Source: Deltaproteobacteria bacterium | Lineage (GTDB): Bacteria; Myxococcota; JACRCW01 | NCBI GenBank assembly: GCA_016218805.1 | Contig: JACRCW010000015.1 | Span: 1-44,668, forward strand | Length of the DNA: 44,668 bases | Direction: 5' to 3' | In this document: positions 1-9,641 of the stretch, piece by piece | Position numbering within the stretch: position 1 is the first letter of the stretch | Layout of the letters: every line of letters begins with the position of its first letter | Notes under the pieces: model-generated | Databases searched by the model: none | Told to the model about the DNA's origin: nothing | The model's input: only the letters and a program-made list of their open reading frames with translations | Made by a program: the position numbers and the translations under genes

Positions 1-195
1 GAGGACTCGCCTTTGACCTCGCACGCAACAGATCGTTTCCGCTGACCTTTTTCAGAGCCACACGCCCTTGCCTCGACTCACGGCCCTCCGGAACGCAGCC
101 CCCCTCTCAAGTTCCCAAGCCAGAATGCGATCGCCCTGCGGCTCAAGCTCGGGTCCGCTTGACCCTTTGGCGGGGGGCCCAGCAACCTGCCGGGG

Positions 196-630
196 ATGGC
201 CGGTTTCCACATCAAGACCCCGGAAGAGTTGCGCAAGCTGGAGAGCGCGCTGGGCCAGCGGCATGCGCGGCGCCTGCGCCCCCATGAGTCCTTTGCGGTG
301 GCGCACGAGCGTGACGCGGAGACGGAGACGCTGACCTTTGACGTGGTGGAGGGGCCGGAGGTCTTCCGGTTTGAAGCGCGGCTGCACCTGGAGGACCTGC
401 GCGCCCCGGAGGACTCCACGGAGTTGCTGGTGGACTTCCTGGACGCGGTGGTGACCGAGTGGCTGGCCGGCGACCGGGAGGCCTACCCGACGCTGGATTT
501 CTCCCCGTACGAATTCCGGGAGGTCACCATTGGCCTGCGGGGCGGCAAGCACCGCCCGGACCTGGAAGCCATGGCGGATGCCATCCTGGCGGGGGCCAAC
601 CCGCACCGCAACGGTGACCCGCACGAGTGA
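196..630 (+). CDS. Conserved-looking hypothetical protein, 144 aa
   Basis: I do not recognise this family. The 144-residue product is soluble and acidic, with no signal peptide or membrane segment. The first third is charged and looks helical (ELRKLESALG near residue 10). The middle (about residues 35-75) alternates strand-like stretches with acidic turns, and a WLAGDREAYPTLDFSPYEF stretch lies near residues 88-106. Third codon positions are strongly G/C as in neighbouring real genes, which supports coding. The ATG at 196 follows CCGGGG, a weak ribosome site; no better in-frame start is seen. It ends 11 bp before the convergent stop of modC. Existence as a gene is likely; function is unknown. 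Confidence 0.7.
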   Translation: MAGFHIKTPEELRKLESALGQRHARRLRPHESFAVAHERDAETETLTFDVVEGPEVFRFEARLHLEDLRAPEDSTELLVDFLDAVVTEWLAGDREAYPTLDFSPYEFREVTIGLRGGKHRPDLEAMADAILAGANPHRNGDPHE

Positions 631-641
631 CGTCGTCGCGG

Positions 642-1727
642 TCACGCCGCGCGCGCCACCACCTGCACCGCGCCCGCCTTCAGCAGCACCGTCACGGCCG
701 AGCCCGGCGCCAGCCGCAGTTCCGCCACCGCGCCGCGCGTGACCTGCGCCACCAGCGGAAACCCGCAGTCCAGCGTGACGCGGCACAACGCACCGTCCGG
801 CTCCAACAAGGTGACCCGCGCGGCCAGGTGGTTGCGCGCGCTGGTGGGCGTCACGTCGGCCGCCATGAGCACCACGTCCTCGGAACGGATGCACACCATC
901 ACTGTGCCGCTCACATCGTCAGGCGCCAGGCCCACCAGCCGTGCGGCCCCCACCGCCACGGTGCACAGGCCCTCCGCGCAGTGCTCCACGCGCCCCTCCA
1001 CCACGGTCTCCACGCCCAGCACCCGCGCGGCCTCCTCGCTGCACGGGCGGGAGAACACGTCCTGGATGGGCCCGTCCTGCAGCACGCGCCCGCCGGACAT
1101 CACGACGACGCGGTCACCCAGGCCCAGCGCCTCAGTGCGGTCATGCGTCACCAGGATGCTGGGGATGCCCAGCGTGACCAGCACGGCGCGCAACGCGCGG
1201 CGGAGCGATTCACGCGAGGGCGTGTCCAGGGCGGAGAGCGGCTCATCCAACAGCAGCAGCCGCGGCCGCGGAGCAATGGCCCGCGCCAGCGCCGCGCGCT
1301 GCCGCTGGCCCGCGGAGATCTCGTGCGGACGGCGGTCCACCAACTCTGCAATGCCCGTGCGCGCCAGCGCATCCACCGCACGCGCATGGGCCTCCGCGTC
1401 CGTCAGCTGGTACAGGCCAAAGCGCACGTTCTGCTCAACGGTGAGGTGCGGGAACAGCGCCGGCTCCTGGAACACCATCCCCACGCGGCGCTGGCGCGGC
1501 GGCACGTGCCGGCCGGGGGCGGCCCAGGTGTCCGTACCCGCGCGCAGGGTTCCCTCGTCAATGCGGTCCAGACCCGCCAGGGCGCGCAGCACCGTGGTCT
1601 TGCCGCACCCCGACGGACCAAACAGCACCAGCACCCCGGGTGCATCCAGGTCCAGCCCAAAGCGGCCCTCCATGGCGGGGCCGCCCGCATGACGACGGCG
1701 GAAGTCCGCCTCCAGGCGCGCGCTCAC
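642..1727 (-). CDS. modC: Molybdate ABC transporter, ATP-binding protein
   Basis: ATPase that powers uptake of molybdate with ModB and ModA; cytoplasmic face of the inner membrane. All ABC motifs are visible: Walker A GPSGCGKT (37-44), Q-loop Gln87, signature ISAGQ (137-141, for the usual LSGGQ), Walker B LLLLDEP (157-163) and switch His195 in VTHD. The last ~70 residues look like the molybdate-binding TOBE domain typical of ModC. Length 361 aa fits the family. The start is GTG at 1727, overlapping the TGA of modB (GTGA), so translation is probably coupled. It is the last gene of modABC. Polyamine or sulfate transporters share the ATPase fold, but the ModA/ModB neighbours settle the assignment. 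Confidence 0.93.
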   Translation of the reverse strand: MSARLEADFRRRHAGGPAMEGRFGLDLDAPGVLVLFGPSGCGKTTVLRALAGLDRIDEGTLRAGTDTWAAPGRHVPPRQRRVGMVFQEPALFPHLTVEQNVRFGLYQLTDAEAHARAVDALARTGIAELVDRRPHEISAGQRQRAALARAIAPRPRLLLLDEPLSALDTPSRESLRRALRAVLVTLGIPSILVTHDRTEALGLGDRVVVMSGGRVLQDGPIQDVFSRPCSEEAARVLGVETVVEGRVEHCAEGLCTVAVGAARLVGLAPDDVSGTVMVCIRSEDVVLMAADVTPTSARNHLAARVTLLEPDGALCRVTLDCGFPLVAQVTRGAVAELRLAPGSAVTVLLKAGAVQVVARAA

Positions 1728-2395
1728 ATCACCCCCGGCGCGCGGCGCTGCAGCGCCTCCGTCACGGCCAGCGCGGTGAACGAGAACACCAGCAGCAGGG
1801 CGGACATGGCCGCGGCGCCCCCGTAGTCCAGCGCCTGCACGTGGTCATAGACCGCCACGGACGCCGTGCGGGTGACTCCGGGGATGTTCCCGCCCAACAT
1901 GAGCACCACGCCAAATTCCCCGACGGAATGCGCAAAGGTGAGCACCAGCCCGGAGGCCACCCCCGCGCGGGACAGCGGCAGCACCACGTGGTGGAAGATG
2001 CGCAGGGACCCGGCGCCCAGGCACGCCGCGGCCTCAATGTAGCGGCGGTCCACGGACGAGAACGCGGCCACGAACGGCCGCAACGCGAAGGGTACGTTGT
2101 ACAAAACGCTCCCCAGCAACACGCCTTCAAACGTGAACGGCAGCGTGCGGCCGGTGACGTCACCATACAGCCCACCCAGCGGCCCGCGCGGGCCCAGCAC
2201 CGTGAGCAGGTAGAAACCCAGCACCGTGGGGGGGAGCACCAGCGGGAGGGCCAGCAGCGCGTCCACCAGCGCGCGCCCGCGGAACCGCGCCTGGCTGAGC
2301 CACCACGCCGCGGGAATGCCCACCACCGCCAGCGTCACCGTGGTGGCGGTGGCCAACTGCAGCGTGACCAGCAGTGACGGGGCGTCCACGCTCAT
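1724..2395 (-). CDS. modB: Molybdate ABC transporter, permease
   Basis: Inner-membrane permease for molybdate. The 223-aa product has about five hydrophobic segments. The EAA loop that docks on the ATPase is clear: EAAACLGAG followed by a helix and LPLSRAG, about residues 121-143. The stretch SVGEFGVVLMLGGNIPG that follows is characteristic of ModB/NifC-type permeases. I place the start at the ATG at 2395, because residues upstream of it in the longer open frame are Arg/Pro-rich and non-membrane, and because this ATG overlaps the TGA of modA (ATGA). The 3' end overlaps the GTG of modC. The three genes therefore form one tightly coupled unit. Confidence 0.93.
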   Translation of the reverse strand: MSVDAPSLLVTLQLATATTVTLAVVGIPAAWWLSQARFRGRALVDALLALPLVLPPTVLGFYLLTVLGPRGPLGGLYGDVTGRTLPFTFEGVLLGSVLYNVPFALRPFVAAFSSVDRRYIEAAACLGAGSLRIFHHVVLPLSRAGVASGLVLTFAHSVGEFGVVLMLGGNIPGVTRTASVAVYDHVQALDYGGAAAMSALLLVFSFTALAVTEALQRRAPGVM

Positions 2396-3132
2396 CCGCC
2401 CGGTGGCGCAAAGCCGTGGCGGGCCAGGATGGCGCGGCCTTCGGGTCCGGTGAGGAACGCGCGCACCGTCTCCGCCGCGGCGCGTTCTTTGGCCCACGGC
2501 AGGATGATCCCGGCCTGCTCCACGGGCGCGTACAGGTCCGCGGGCACCCGCCAGCTGCGCCCCGCCGACGTCATGGACGGGACCTGCAACAGCGAGAGCG
2601 CCGTGATGGCGGCGTCCGTCGCACCCTGGTGCGCCATCTGCGCAGCCTGGGCCGCGTTGTCCGCCATGACCAGGCGGTCCTGCACGCGTTCGTACGTCCG
2701 GGTGGCGCGCAACGCCGCCTCAGCCGCACGGCCATACGGCGCATGGCGCGGGTTGGCGATGGAGATCCGGCGGGCCCCAACCAGCGCGGCAAGGCCATCC
2801 TTCTCCGGGTGCAGCGTGGAGTCCGCGGGAACCCACACGGCCAGCGCGCCGCGCGCGTAAGGGAAGACGTCCGCTTCCTTTGCCAGGCCGTCCGCAACCA
2901 GCCGCCGCGGGTACGCGGCATCCGCCGACAGGAACACGTCAAACGGCGCCTTCTGGGTCAGCTGCGCGTGGAACTGGCCGCTGGAGCCGTACGTGACGTC
3001 GAGAACAACCTTGCCGGCAAGCGCCTTGGAGACGTCTTCCATGGCGTACCGGAGGTCCGCTGCCGCCGCGACCGCCACGTGCGGCGGTGTGGCAACCGCC
3101 AGGGAGAGCAGGAGTCCGAGCACGGCGCCCAT
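2392..3132 (-). CDS. modA: Molybdate ABC transporter, periplasmic binding protein
   Basis: Periplasmic receptor that captures molybdate for ModBC. The 246-aa product has an N-terminal signal peptide (hydrophobic residues about 3-23). Then comes AAADLRYAMEDV, the usual first strand-helix of ModA, and the GSSGQF anion-binding turn near residue 50. Later parts (DVFLSAD, GILPWAKERAAAETVRAFL-like end) fit the family. The ATG at 3132 is preceded at once by GAGG, so a GTG three codons later is an alternative start with better spacing. The first bases of repeat copy A (3131-3177) overlap the start codon. No molybdenum-cofactor riboswitch or ModE site was recognised upstream. Confidence 0.92.
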   Translation of the reverse strand: MGAVLGLLLSLAVATPPHVAVAAAADLRYAMEDVSKALAGKVVLDVTYGSSGQFHAQLTQKAPFDVFLSADAAYPRRLVADGLAKEADVFPYARGALAVWVPADSTLHPEKDGLAALVGARRISIANPRHAPYGRAAEAALRATRTYERVQDRLVMADNAAQAAQMAHQGATDAAITALSLLQVPSMTSAGRSWRVPADLYAPVEQAGIILPWAKERAAAETVRAFLTGPEGRAILARHGFAPPGG

Positions 3133-3177
3133 CCTCGTCGGTACCCGCGGTTCCGCGCAAGGCGGGTCACGACGTGC
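3131..3177. repeat. 47-bp direct repeat, copy A
   Basis: Three blocks, ATCCTCGTCGG (3131-3141), GTTCCGCGCAAGG (3150-3162) and CACGACGTGC (3168-3177), recur exactly at 4017-4063 in the same orientation and with the same 8-nt and 5-nt gaps. Overall 37 of 47 positions match by hand alignment. Copy A fills the junction between the nucleotidyltransferase stop codon and modA. It could be a boundary repeat of the module or a dispersed intergenic element. Confidence 0.8.
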
Positions 3178-3178
3178 G

Positions 3179-3739
3179 TCACCCGACAGACACGGCGTTC
3201 CACTCTTCCGCCAGGCCCAGGCGTTCCACCCAACGCAGCAACTCCGCGTCCTCCCTCAGCGCCGGGTTGAGGGCAATCATCCCCCGGATATCCCGCACGT
3301 GTTTCTGTGAGCCCCCTTCCCGGAAGAACTGCAGCTTCCTGATGACGACATATTGCACCGGCGCCACCCAGACCTCCGCGGGCCCCAGGGGCAACCGGAT
3401 CCTGCGTTCCAGCCCCCATGGATGAAGCGGGTCTTGCCCCACGAGGTAGAAGTCCGCTTTGAAGCCGCTGGAGTGGTGGATGACGTTGAAATGACCGTGG
3501 CGGTCGCGGGCCACCTCTACGGCAATCACTTCTTCGGGAGGGACGTAGAAAGCGGACGCCGGGAAGGCGGCCACCAGCGCCGCAGCGCGTCCGCGCCCAA
3601 GCTGCACCACAAGATCCACGTCGTGGGTGACGCGGGGCTCGCCGTAGAGAATGCCGGCAATGCTGCCGGTCACCATGTACGGAATGCCCAGGGCGTCCAA
3701 CGGGCGGGTAAACAGCAGCACGAGTTCAGGTTCTTGCAT
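3179..3739 (-). CDS. Minimal nucleotidyltransferase (AbiEii/MNT-like fold)
   Basis: Predicted polymerase-beta-type nucleotidyltransferase, 186 aa. The hallmark is a Gly-Ser pair (VTGS, residues 23-26) followed about 14 residues later by DVD (40-42), with a third acidic residue plausible at Asp96 (FKADFYL). A later KLQFFREGG...KHVRDIRGM region (about residues 135-155) resembles the Lys/Asp-containing tail of stand-alone nucleotidyltransferases of the AbiEii/MenT kind. The ATG at 3739 lies inside the 3' end of the upstream 60-aa gene (14-nt overlap), so the two are probably coupled. Enzymes of this fold can modify tRNA or proteins in toxin-antitoxin pairs, but others have unrelated roles. Substrate unknown. 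It ends 46 bp before modA and may be co-transcribed with it. Confidence 0.8.
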   Translation of the reverse strand: MQEPELVLLFTRPLDALGIPYMVTGSIAGILYGEPRVTHDVDLVVQLGRGRAAALVAAFPASAFYVPPEEVIAVEVARDRHGHFNVIHHSSGFKADFYLVGQDPLHPWGLERRIRLPLGPAEVWVAPVQYVVIRKLQFFREGGSQKHVRDIRGMIALNPALREDAELLRWVERLGLAEEWNAVSVG

Positions 3740-3908
3740 ACAGGAACACCTCGGCCACGTGTTTCTGAACTTGCTCTTCGGTCCATTCGGGGTGCTGCAG
3801 GCGCGTCCAGGACGCGCGCATGTTCCACGCCATCTGGCGCAGCTTGAAGGCCTGCTGCAGGCGTTCATACGGAGTCATGCGCCGGTAGATCTCCCACTGC
3901 GTGGTCAT
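3726..3908 (-). CDS. Small protein coupled to the nucleotidyltransferase, 60 aa
   Basis: A 60-residue, charged, helix-rich protein (begins MTTQWEIYRRMTPYERLQQA; ends KHVAEVFLYART), with no signal peptide or membrane segment. It is not long enough to recognise by domain. The start at 3908 is supported by CTGGAG five to six bases upstream and by a good promoter at 3935-3963. Its stop lies inside the nucleotidyltransferase gene (14-nt overlap). From my recollection, short proteins of this MTP(Y/E)-type pattern recur beside such nucleotidyltransferases, which would fit a partner or antitoxin role. That role is an inference from gene order and size only. Confidence 0.72.
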   Translation of the reverse strand: MTTQWEIYRRMTPYERLQQAFKLRQMAWNMRASWTRLQHPEWTEEQVQKHVAEVFLYART

Positions 3909-3934
3909 GCGTGCTCCAGGGCGGGCGGAGCATG

Positions 3935-3963
3935 ATTCTGCCCGCGCGCGCAGTGGGCGGCAA
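3935..3963 (-). promoter_or_regulatory. Sigma-70-like promoter of the nucleotidyltransferase module
   Basis: On the minus strand TTGCCG (-35, 3958-3963), a 17-bp spacer and CAGAAT (-10, 3935-3940). Transcription would start near 3928, giving a ~20-nt leader that holds the CTGGAG ribosome site of the 60-aa gene. This suggests the module can be expressed on its own. Confidence 0.5.
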
Positions 3964-4016
3964 TCCGGGCAGCGCGGGTGGGCGCGGCAAGGGTGGCACG
4001 CAGCGTGACCACGGAC

Positions 4017-4063
4017 ATCCTCGTCGGCGGCGGGGGTTCCGCGCAAGGTCCACCACGACGTGC
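4017..4063. repeat. 47-bp direct repeat, copy B
   Basis: Second copy of the repeat at 3131-3177: ATCCTCGTCGG (4017-4027), GTTCCGCGCAAGG (4036-4048) and CACGACGTGC (4054-4063). The two copies lie 886 bp apart and flank the nucleotidyltransferase pair. Copy B sits in the divergent gap between that pair and glmU and abuts the predicted glmU promoter. Confidence 0.8.
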
Positions 4064-4092
4064 TTGCGCCTCACCGACGCACACGCTACGGC
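4064..4092 (+). promoter_or_regulatory. Candidate glmU promoter with almost no leader
   Basis: TTGCGC (4064-4069), 17-bp spacer, TACGGC (4087-4092). The start codon at 4102 is only 9 bases past the -10, so the transcript would begin about two bases before the ATG. No Shine-Dalgarno is seen, which is consistent with a leaderless message. The -10 match is modest. Confidence 0.35.
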
Positions 4093-4101
4093 GCCCCCCT
4101 C

Positions 4102-5496
<1,395 letters not shown>

Positions 5497-5508
5497 ACAG
5501 GAGGCGGC

Positions 5509-7341
5509 ATGTGCGGCATCGTGGGGTACGTGGGGAACCGGCAGGCGCAGGACATCATTGTGGAGGGGCTGCGGAAGCTGGAATACCGCGGTTATGACAG
5601 CGCCGGCGTGGCGACGTTGCTGGACGGGCGCACGCACGTGCGGCGCGCGGTGGGCAAGCTGTCCAACCTGGCCAACCTGCTCAAGGAGACCCCGCTGGTG
5701 GGCACCACCGGCGTGGGCCACACGCGCTGGGCCACGCACGGGCGGCCGTCTGAAGAGAACGCGCACCCGCACACCGCCGACGGCGTGACCGTGGTGCACA
5801 ACGGCATCATTGAGAACCACCTGGCGCTGCGTGACGAGCTGCGCAAGGCCGGCCGCGTGTTCAAGAGCGAGACGGACACGGAGATCTTTGCCCACCTGGT
5901 GGCGCTGGAGAGCGCGCGCGGTTTGTCGCTGGCGGACGCGGTGCGCGCGGCGGCGGCGCGCGTGCACGGGGCGTTTGCGCTGGTGGTGATGCGGGAGGAC
6001 AGCCCCGGCGTGCTGGTGGGCGTGAAGGTGGCCAGCCCGCTGGTGGTGGGCATTGGTGACGACGAAGCATTCCTGGCCTCCGATGTGCCGGCCATCCTGG
6101 CGCACACGCGCCGCGTCATCTTCCTGGAGGAAGGTGACATGGCGGTGATCACCCCGCAGAAGGTCACGCTGACCACGCTGCGCGGCGAGCCCGTGGACCG
6201 CCCGGTGCGCGTGATCGACTGGACGCCGGTGATGGCGGAGAAGGGCGGCCACAAGCACTTCATGCACAAGGAGATCTTTGAACAGCCGCGCGCGGTGGCG
6301 GACACGCTGCGCGGGCGCGTGGGCCGCGAAGAAGGCCAGGTGTTCCTGGACGGCGTGAAGGTGGAGGAGCTCAAGTCCATCAAGCGCGTGGTGGTGCTGG
6401 CCTGCGGCACGTCCTGGCACGCGGGGCTGGTGGGCAAGGCGCTGATTGAACAGTTCGCGCACGTTCCCGTGGACGTGGAACTGGCCAGCGAGTTCCGCTA
6501 CCGCGAGCCCATTGTGGAGCCGGGCACGCTGGCGCTGGCCATCAGCCAATCCGGTGAGACCGCGGACACGCTGGCGGCGCTCAAGGAAGCGCGGAACCTG
6601 GGCGCGCGCGTGATGGCCATCTGCAACGTGCTGGGCAGCGCCATCGCCCGTGAAGCGGAGAAGGACCTGGGTGTCCTGTACACGCACGCCGGCCCGGAGA
6701 TTGGCGTCGCCTCCACCAAGGCGTTTGTCACCCAGATTGTGGCGCTGCATCTGATGGCGCTGGGCATGGGCCGCGCGCGCGGGCACCTGGACGCGCAGGC
6801 GGTCCGCACGGAGCTGCAGGCGCTGTCACGGTTGCCCAAGCTGATGGAGAGCGTGCTGGATGACGACGCGCAGATTGCCGCCATTGCGCGCACCATGCTG
6901 GGTACGCGGGACACGCTGTTCCTGGGCCGCGGCATGTGCTTTCCCATTGCGCTGGAGGGCGCACTCAAGCTCAAGGAGATCAGTTACATCCACGCGGAGG
7001 GCTACGCCGCCGGCGAAATGAAGCACGGTCCCATTGCCCTCATTGAGCATGACCTCCCCGTCATCTGCCTGGTCACCCAGGGCAACGGCTACGACAAGAT
7101 GCTTGGCAACATCCAGGAGGTCCGCGCGCGCGGGGGCCGCGTCATTGCCATTGCCACCGACGGTGACAAGCAGATTGGCAGCCTGGCGCAGGACGTCATC
7201 TACATCCCGCAATGCCCGCGTTTCCTGGAACCGGCGCTGGCCGCCCTGCCCTGCCAGCTGCTCGCGTACCACGTGGCGGACGGGCGCGGGACGGACGTGG
7301 ACCAGCCGCGCAACCTGGCCAAGAGTGTGACGGTGGAGTGA
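5509..7341 (+). CDS. glmS: Glutamine--fructose-6-phosphate aminotransferase (isomerizing)
   Basis: Makes glucosamine-6-phosphate from fructose-6-phosphate and glutamine, the committed step toward UDP-GlcNAc. The N-terminal nucleophile Cys2 is exposed in MCGIVGYVG; GGHKHFMHKEIFEQP links the glutaminase half to two SIS sugar-isomerase domains (SQSGETADT in the first). The end PRNLAKSVTVE is the family signature tail. Length 610 aa is normal. The ribosome site AGGAGG sits five bases before the ATG. Its TGA (7339-7341) directly abuts the stop of the convergent exonuclease gene. No glmS ribozyme is present in the 12-bp gap from glmU, as expected outside Gram-positives. Confidence 0.97.
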   Translation: MCGIVGYVGNRQAQDIIVEGLRKLEYRGYDSAGVATLLDGRTHVRRAVGKLSNLANLLKETPLVGTTGVGHTRWATHGRPSEENAHPHTADGVTVVHNGIIENHLALRDELRKAGRVFKSETDTEIFAHLVALESARGLSLADAVRAAAARVHGAFALVVMREDSPGVLVGVKVASPLVVGIGDDEAFLASDVPAILAHTRRVIFLEEGDMAVITPQKVTLTTLRGEPVDRPVRVIDWTPVMAEKGGHKHFMHKEIFEQPRAVADTLRGRVGREEGQVFLDGVKVEELKSIKRVVVLACGTSWHAGLVGKALIEQFAHVPVDVELASEFRYREPIVEPGTLALAISQSGETADTLAALKEARNLGARVMAICNVLGSAIAREAEKDLGVLYTHAGPEIGVASTKAFVTQIVALHLMALGMGRARGHLDAQAVRTELQALSRLPKLMESVLDDDAQIAAIARTMLGTRDTLFLGRGMCFPIALEGALKLKEISYIHAEGYAAGEMKHGPIALIEHDLPVICLVTQGNGYDKMLGNIQEVRARGGRVIAIATDGDKQIGSLAQDVIYIPQCPRFLEPALAALPCQLLAYHVADGRGTDVDQPRNLAKSVTVE

Positions 7342-7941
7342 TCAGCGCCGCGGGCGGGACGGGCGCGGCAGTTCCTCCAGCATGCGCATGAACATCTCGC
7401 CCTGCTCCAGCGCGTCATCCAGCGCTTCATGCGTGTGCACACGGTCCGGGATCCACCGCAGCGGGAAGTTGCGCTTGGTGCATTCCCGGAACGGCCGCCC
7501 CGTCAGGCCCATGGCCAGTGACTTCATGTCCAGCGCCGCGTGGCTGAACGGGCTGTCTCCGGTGAAGCGCACCAGGTACCAGTACACCCATGAGAAATCC
7601 CACGCCGCCGGGTAGCCAACGAAGACGGGCTTGCCCGGCAGCGCTTTGAGCCAGTCGGCGTACCGTGGAATGGCGGTCTCCGGCGCTTGGGGGTCCTTGC
7701 GCGACGCCGCCCACGCCTGCGGGTTGTCCGCCCAGAAGCGCAGGGTGTCCGGGTGCCCCGCGGCCCCCGGCAGCGTCTCCAGGTTCACCGTGAACGACGA
7801 CACCATCCCCCGCCCCGGCACAAACGCCGCGGACGCCAGGCTCAGCATGGAGTGCGGCCCGGGGATGGGACCGTCCGTCTCCACGTCGGTGGAGACGTAG
7901 GCCTCCGCGGTGTCGGTCTCAGGTGCCGCTGCAGCGGTCAA
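7342..7941 (-). CDS. DEDDh-type 3'-5' exonuclease domain protein
   Basis: Predicted 3'-5' exonuclease of the DnaQ/RNase H-like superfamily, 199 aa. Exo I is DVETDG (Asp19, Glu21); an Asp at 115 in [10 protein letters not shown] fits Exo II; HEALDDA (His171, Asp176) fits Exo III of the DEDDh type. The protein is a lone catalytic domain, so it could act on DNA or RNA; substrate unknown. The ATG at 7941 lies within the last 23 bases of the upstream lipoprotein gene on the same strand, suggesting coupling. It could be a proofreading-type subunit, but the usual dnaE or rnhA neighbours are absent. Confidence 0.82.
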   Translation of the reverse strand: MTAAAAPETDTAEAYVSTDVETDGPIPGPHSMLSLASAAFVPGRGMVSSFTVNLETLPGAAGHPDTLRFWADNPQAWAASRKDPQAPETAIPRYADWLKALPGKPVFVGYPAAWDFSWVYWYLVRFTGDSPFSHAALDMKSLAMGLTGRPFRECTKRNFPLRWIPDRVHTHEALDDALEQGEMFMRMLEELPRPSRPRR

Positions 7942-8800
7942 AGGTCACTTCCTTGGACTTGTCATCCGCGGTGATGGTGGCGGTGCCGCACCCGGTGACC
8001 GTGACGGTGACGTCCACGGCGTCCCCGTCATCCGGCGTGACGGTGCCGGTCAGGGAACCGCTGGTGGCGCAGTTGCATGAGGCGGTCCACGTCAGGTTCG
8101 CGGGGGACAGGGTCGTCGTGTACTTGGCAACGTTGTGGCGGACTTCAAAAGTGCCGCCATTCATGACGCGGCTGGCGCGCGAGGTCCCGGTGACCGTGAC
8201 ATCCGCGGTGGTCCGCGTGTCGACGTCGGCGAGGGTGGCGCCGGCCGCCGTGCGCAGCACCCGGCTCACGCCGCTGACGTGGTAGGTGTACGCGTCTGCG
8301 CCGGTGCGTGTGAGTTGCTGGCCCGCGCCGCTGACGGTGAGCGTGGCGTCGCGGCGGCCGGTGATGGTGAAGTTGGGAACGCGCGTGACGGACTCGCCCA
8401 CGGTTTCCAGGCGGCAGTTGCCGCCGGTCCAGGTCAGCGTGACGGTGCCGGTGAGCGACGCCAACCCGACGGTGCACCCGCCGAAGGTTCGGGTGATGGT
8501 GCTGTTGCTGCACGTGCCGAACGTGTCCGCGCCCCAGCACGCGGCCGCGTGCGCGCTGGGCAGGATGGCGTCCTGCAGGCGGTCCAGCGGCGTGTCCATC
8601 ATGCGCCGCACCCCGCCCGCCTTGTAGAACGCAAAGGTGCCGCCGTTCTCACCGCTGCTCTCGTCCGCGCTGGCCATCATGTCCCCCAGCGCCTGCGCCA
8701 CCTCCTCAGTGTCCTCCAGCGCCTGGTCCAGCTTCCCCCGGCCACAACCCACCAGCGCCACCGTCCCCACCATCAGCCACAACATCGCCGCGTGCCGCAT
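7919..8800 (-). CDS. Secreted lipoprotein, beta-rich, unknown function
   Basis: A 293-aa predicted lipoprotein. The signal ends in a clear lipobox (VALVGC, Cys19). A helical segment follows (residues about 22-45), and then a long Thr/Val/Gly-rich part with repeated short strands and paired cysteines (for example CNCATSG and [10 protein letters not shown]). I recognise no domain. It has the best ribosome site in the area: AAAGGAGG, six bases before the ATG at 8800, preceded immediately by a short hairpin (8814-8829). The 3' end overlaps the exonuclease gene by 23 bp. An envelope or cell-surface role is likely; nothing more can be said. Confidence 0.8.
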   Translation of the reverse strand: MRHAAMLWLMVGTVALVGCGRGKLDQALEDTEEVAQALGDMMASADESSGENGGTFAFYKAGGVRRMMDTPLDRLQDAILPSAHAAACWGADTFGTCSNSTITRTFGGCTVGLASLTGTVTLTWTGGNCRLETVGESVTRVPNFTITGRRDATLTVSGAGQQLTRTGADAYTYHVSGVSRVLRTAAGATLADVDTRTTADVTVTGTSRASRVMNGGTFEVRHNVAKYTTTLSPANLTWTASCNCATSGSLTGTVTPDDGDAVDVTVTVTGCGTATITADDKSKEVTFDRCSGT

Positions 8801-8806
8801 GACAGT

Positions 8807-8829
8807 CCTCCTTTCGGCCCGCAGGCCGA
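8807..8829 (-). promoter_or_regulatory. Ribosome site abutting a 5'-UTR hairpin
   Basis: On the minus strand TCGGCC-TGCG-GGCCGA (8814-8829) forms a perfect 6-bp stem with a 4-nt loop. Its last A is the first base of the AAAGGAGG ribosome site (8807-8814). It may protect the message or tune initiation. Confidence 0.45.
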
Positions 8830-8879
8830 GCCCCTGTTTGACACCACCCCGCGCTCAATTCGCAACCCGACGCGGTGGG

Positions 8880-9641
8880 TCACTTCCCTACCCGGCGGGA
8901 GGCCAACGCGGCCGCCAGCGCGCGGGTGAGCCCGTCCGCATCCGGCTTCTCCGCAATGGCCTGCGCCGGGAGGCCGTGGTGCGCCCACGCCTGCGCGGTG
9001 GTCCGGCCGGGGGCCGCGCGCACCAGCCGTCCGAGAATCTCCGTGGACACCAGGGCGCACAGCGCGTCCACCGCGGAGGGGCTCATGCACACCACGCCCT
9101 CCACGGTGCCGGCGGCCAGTGCCGCCATGGCCGCGTGGGGCAGCGCGGGCGCCGGCTGGGTGCGGTACGCCTCCACCACGTCCACCGCTGCCCCGTGCGC
9201 GCGCAGCGCCTCCGCCGCGTCCGCCCGGGACACCTGGCTGGTTGGGAGCAGGTAGCGCGCGCCGCGCACGTTGCCGCCGGTGACCAGCAACCCGGCCAGC
9301 GACGCACCATCCGCGGTGTCCTCCGCGTTGATGAAACGGGTGAACCCTGCCGTACGCGCGCGCGTGCGCGTTCCTCCGCCCAGCACCGCCACGGGCGTGC
9401 CCGCGGGAACCCGCCCCGCCACCGCGTCCACGGCGCGCGGGCTGGTGAGCAGGACCCCGGCATACGCACCCGCCGTGACCGCGGCCAGCGCGTCCGCCAG
9501 CGCACGCCCGTCCGCCGGCGCGGTGAAGCGCACCACGGGTGCGGCCACGAGCACCGCGCCCTCCCGCTCCAGCGCCGCAGCGAGCGCATCCTCACCGTCA
9601 ACGGGGCGCGTCCACAGGATCACCCGCCCGGCCAGCCTCAT
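8880..9641 (-). CDS. hemD: Uroporphyrinogen-III synthase
   Basis: Closes and inverts ring D of hydroxymethylbilane to give uroporphyrinogen III, the branch point to heme, siroheme and cobalamin. The 253-aa protein shows the HemD layout: RVILWTRP at the N-terminus, VLLTSPRAVDAV for the first domain (about residues 62-73), a mid-protein RYLLPTSQVSRADAAEALRA segment, then VEAYRT and VCMSPSAVDAL in the second. HemD is poorly conserved, so this rests on the pattern of strands rather than invariant residues. The ATG at 9641 overlaps the TGA of the upstream envelope protein gene (ATGA). No other heme gene lies nearby. Confidence 0.85.
   Translation of the reverse strand: MRLAGRVILWTRPVDGEDALAAALEREGAVLVAAPVVRFTAPADGRALADALAAVTAGAYAGVLLTSPRAVDAVAGRVPAGTPVAVLGGGTRTRARTAGFTRFINAEDTADGASLAGLLVTGGNVRGARYLLPTSQVSRADAAEALRAHGAAVDVVEAYRTQPAPALPHAAMAALAAGTVEGVVCMSPSAVDALCALVSTEILGRLVRAAPGRTTAQAWAHHGLPAQAIAEKPDADGLTRALAAALASRRVGK

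Noticed and set aside
642..3132. Molybdenum-cofactor riboswitch before modA
   Set aside because: The 46-bp gap upstream of modA is too short and is filled by repeat copy A.
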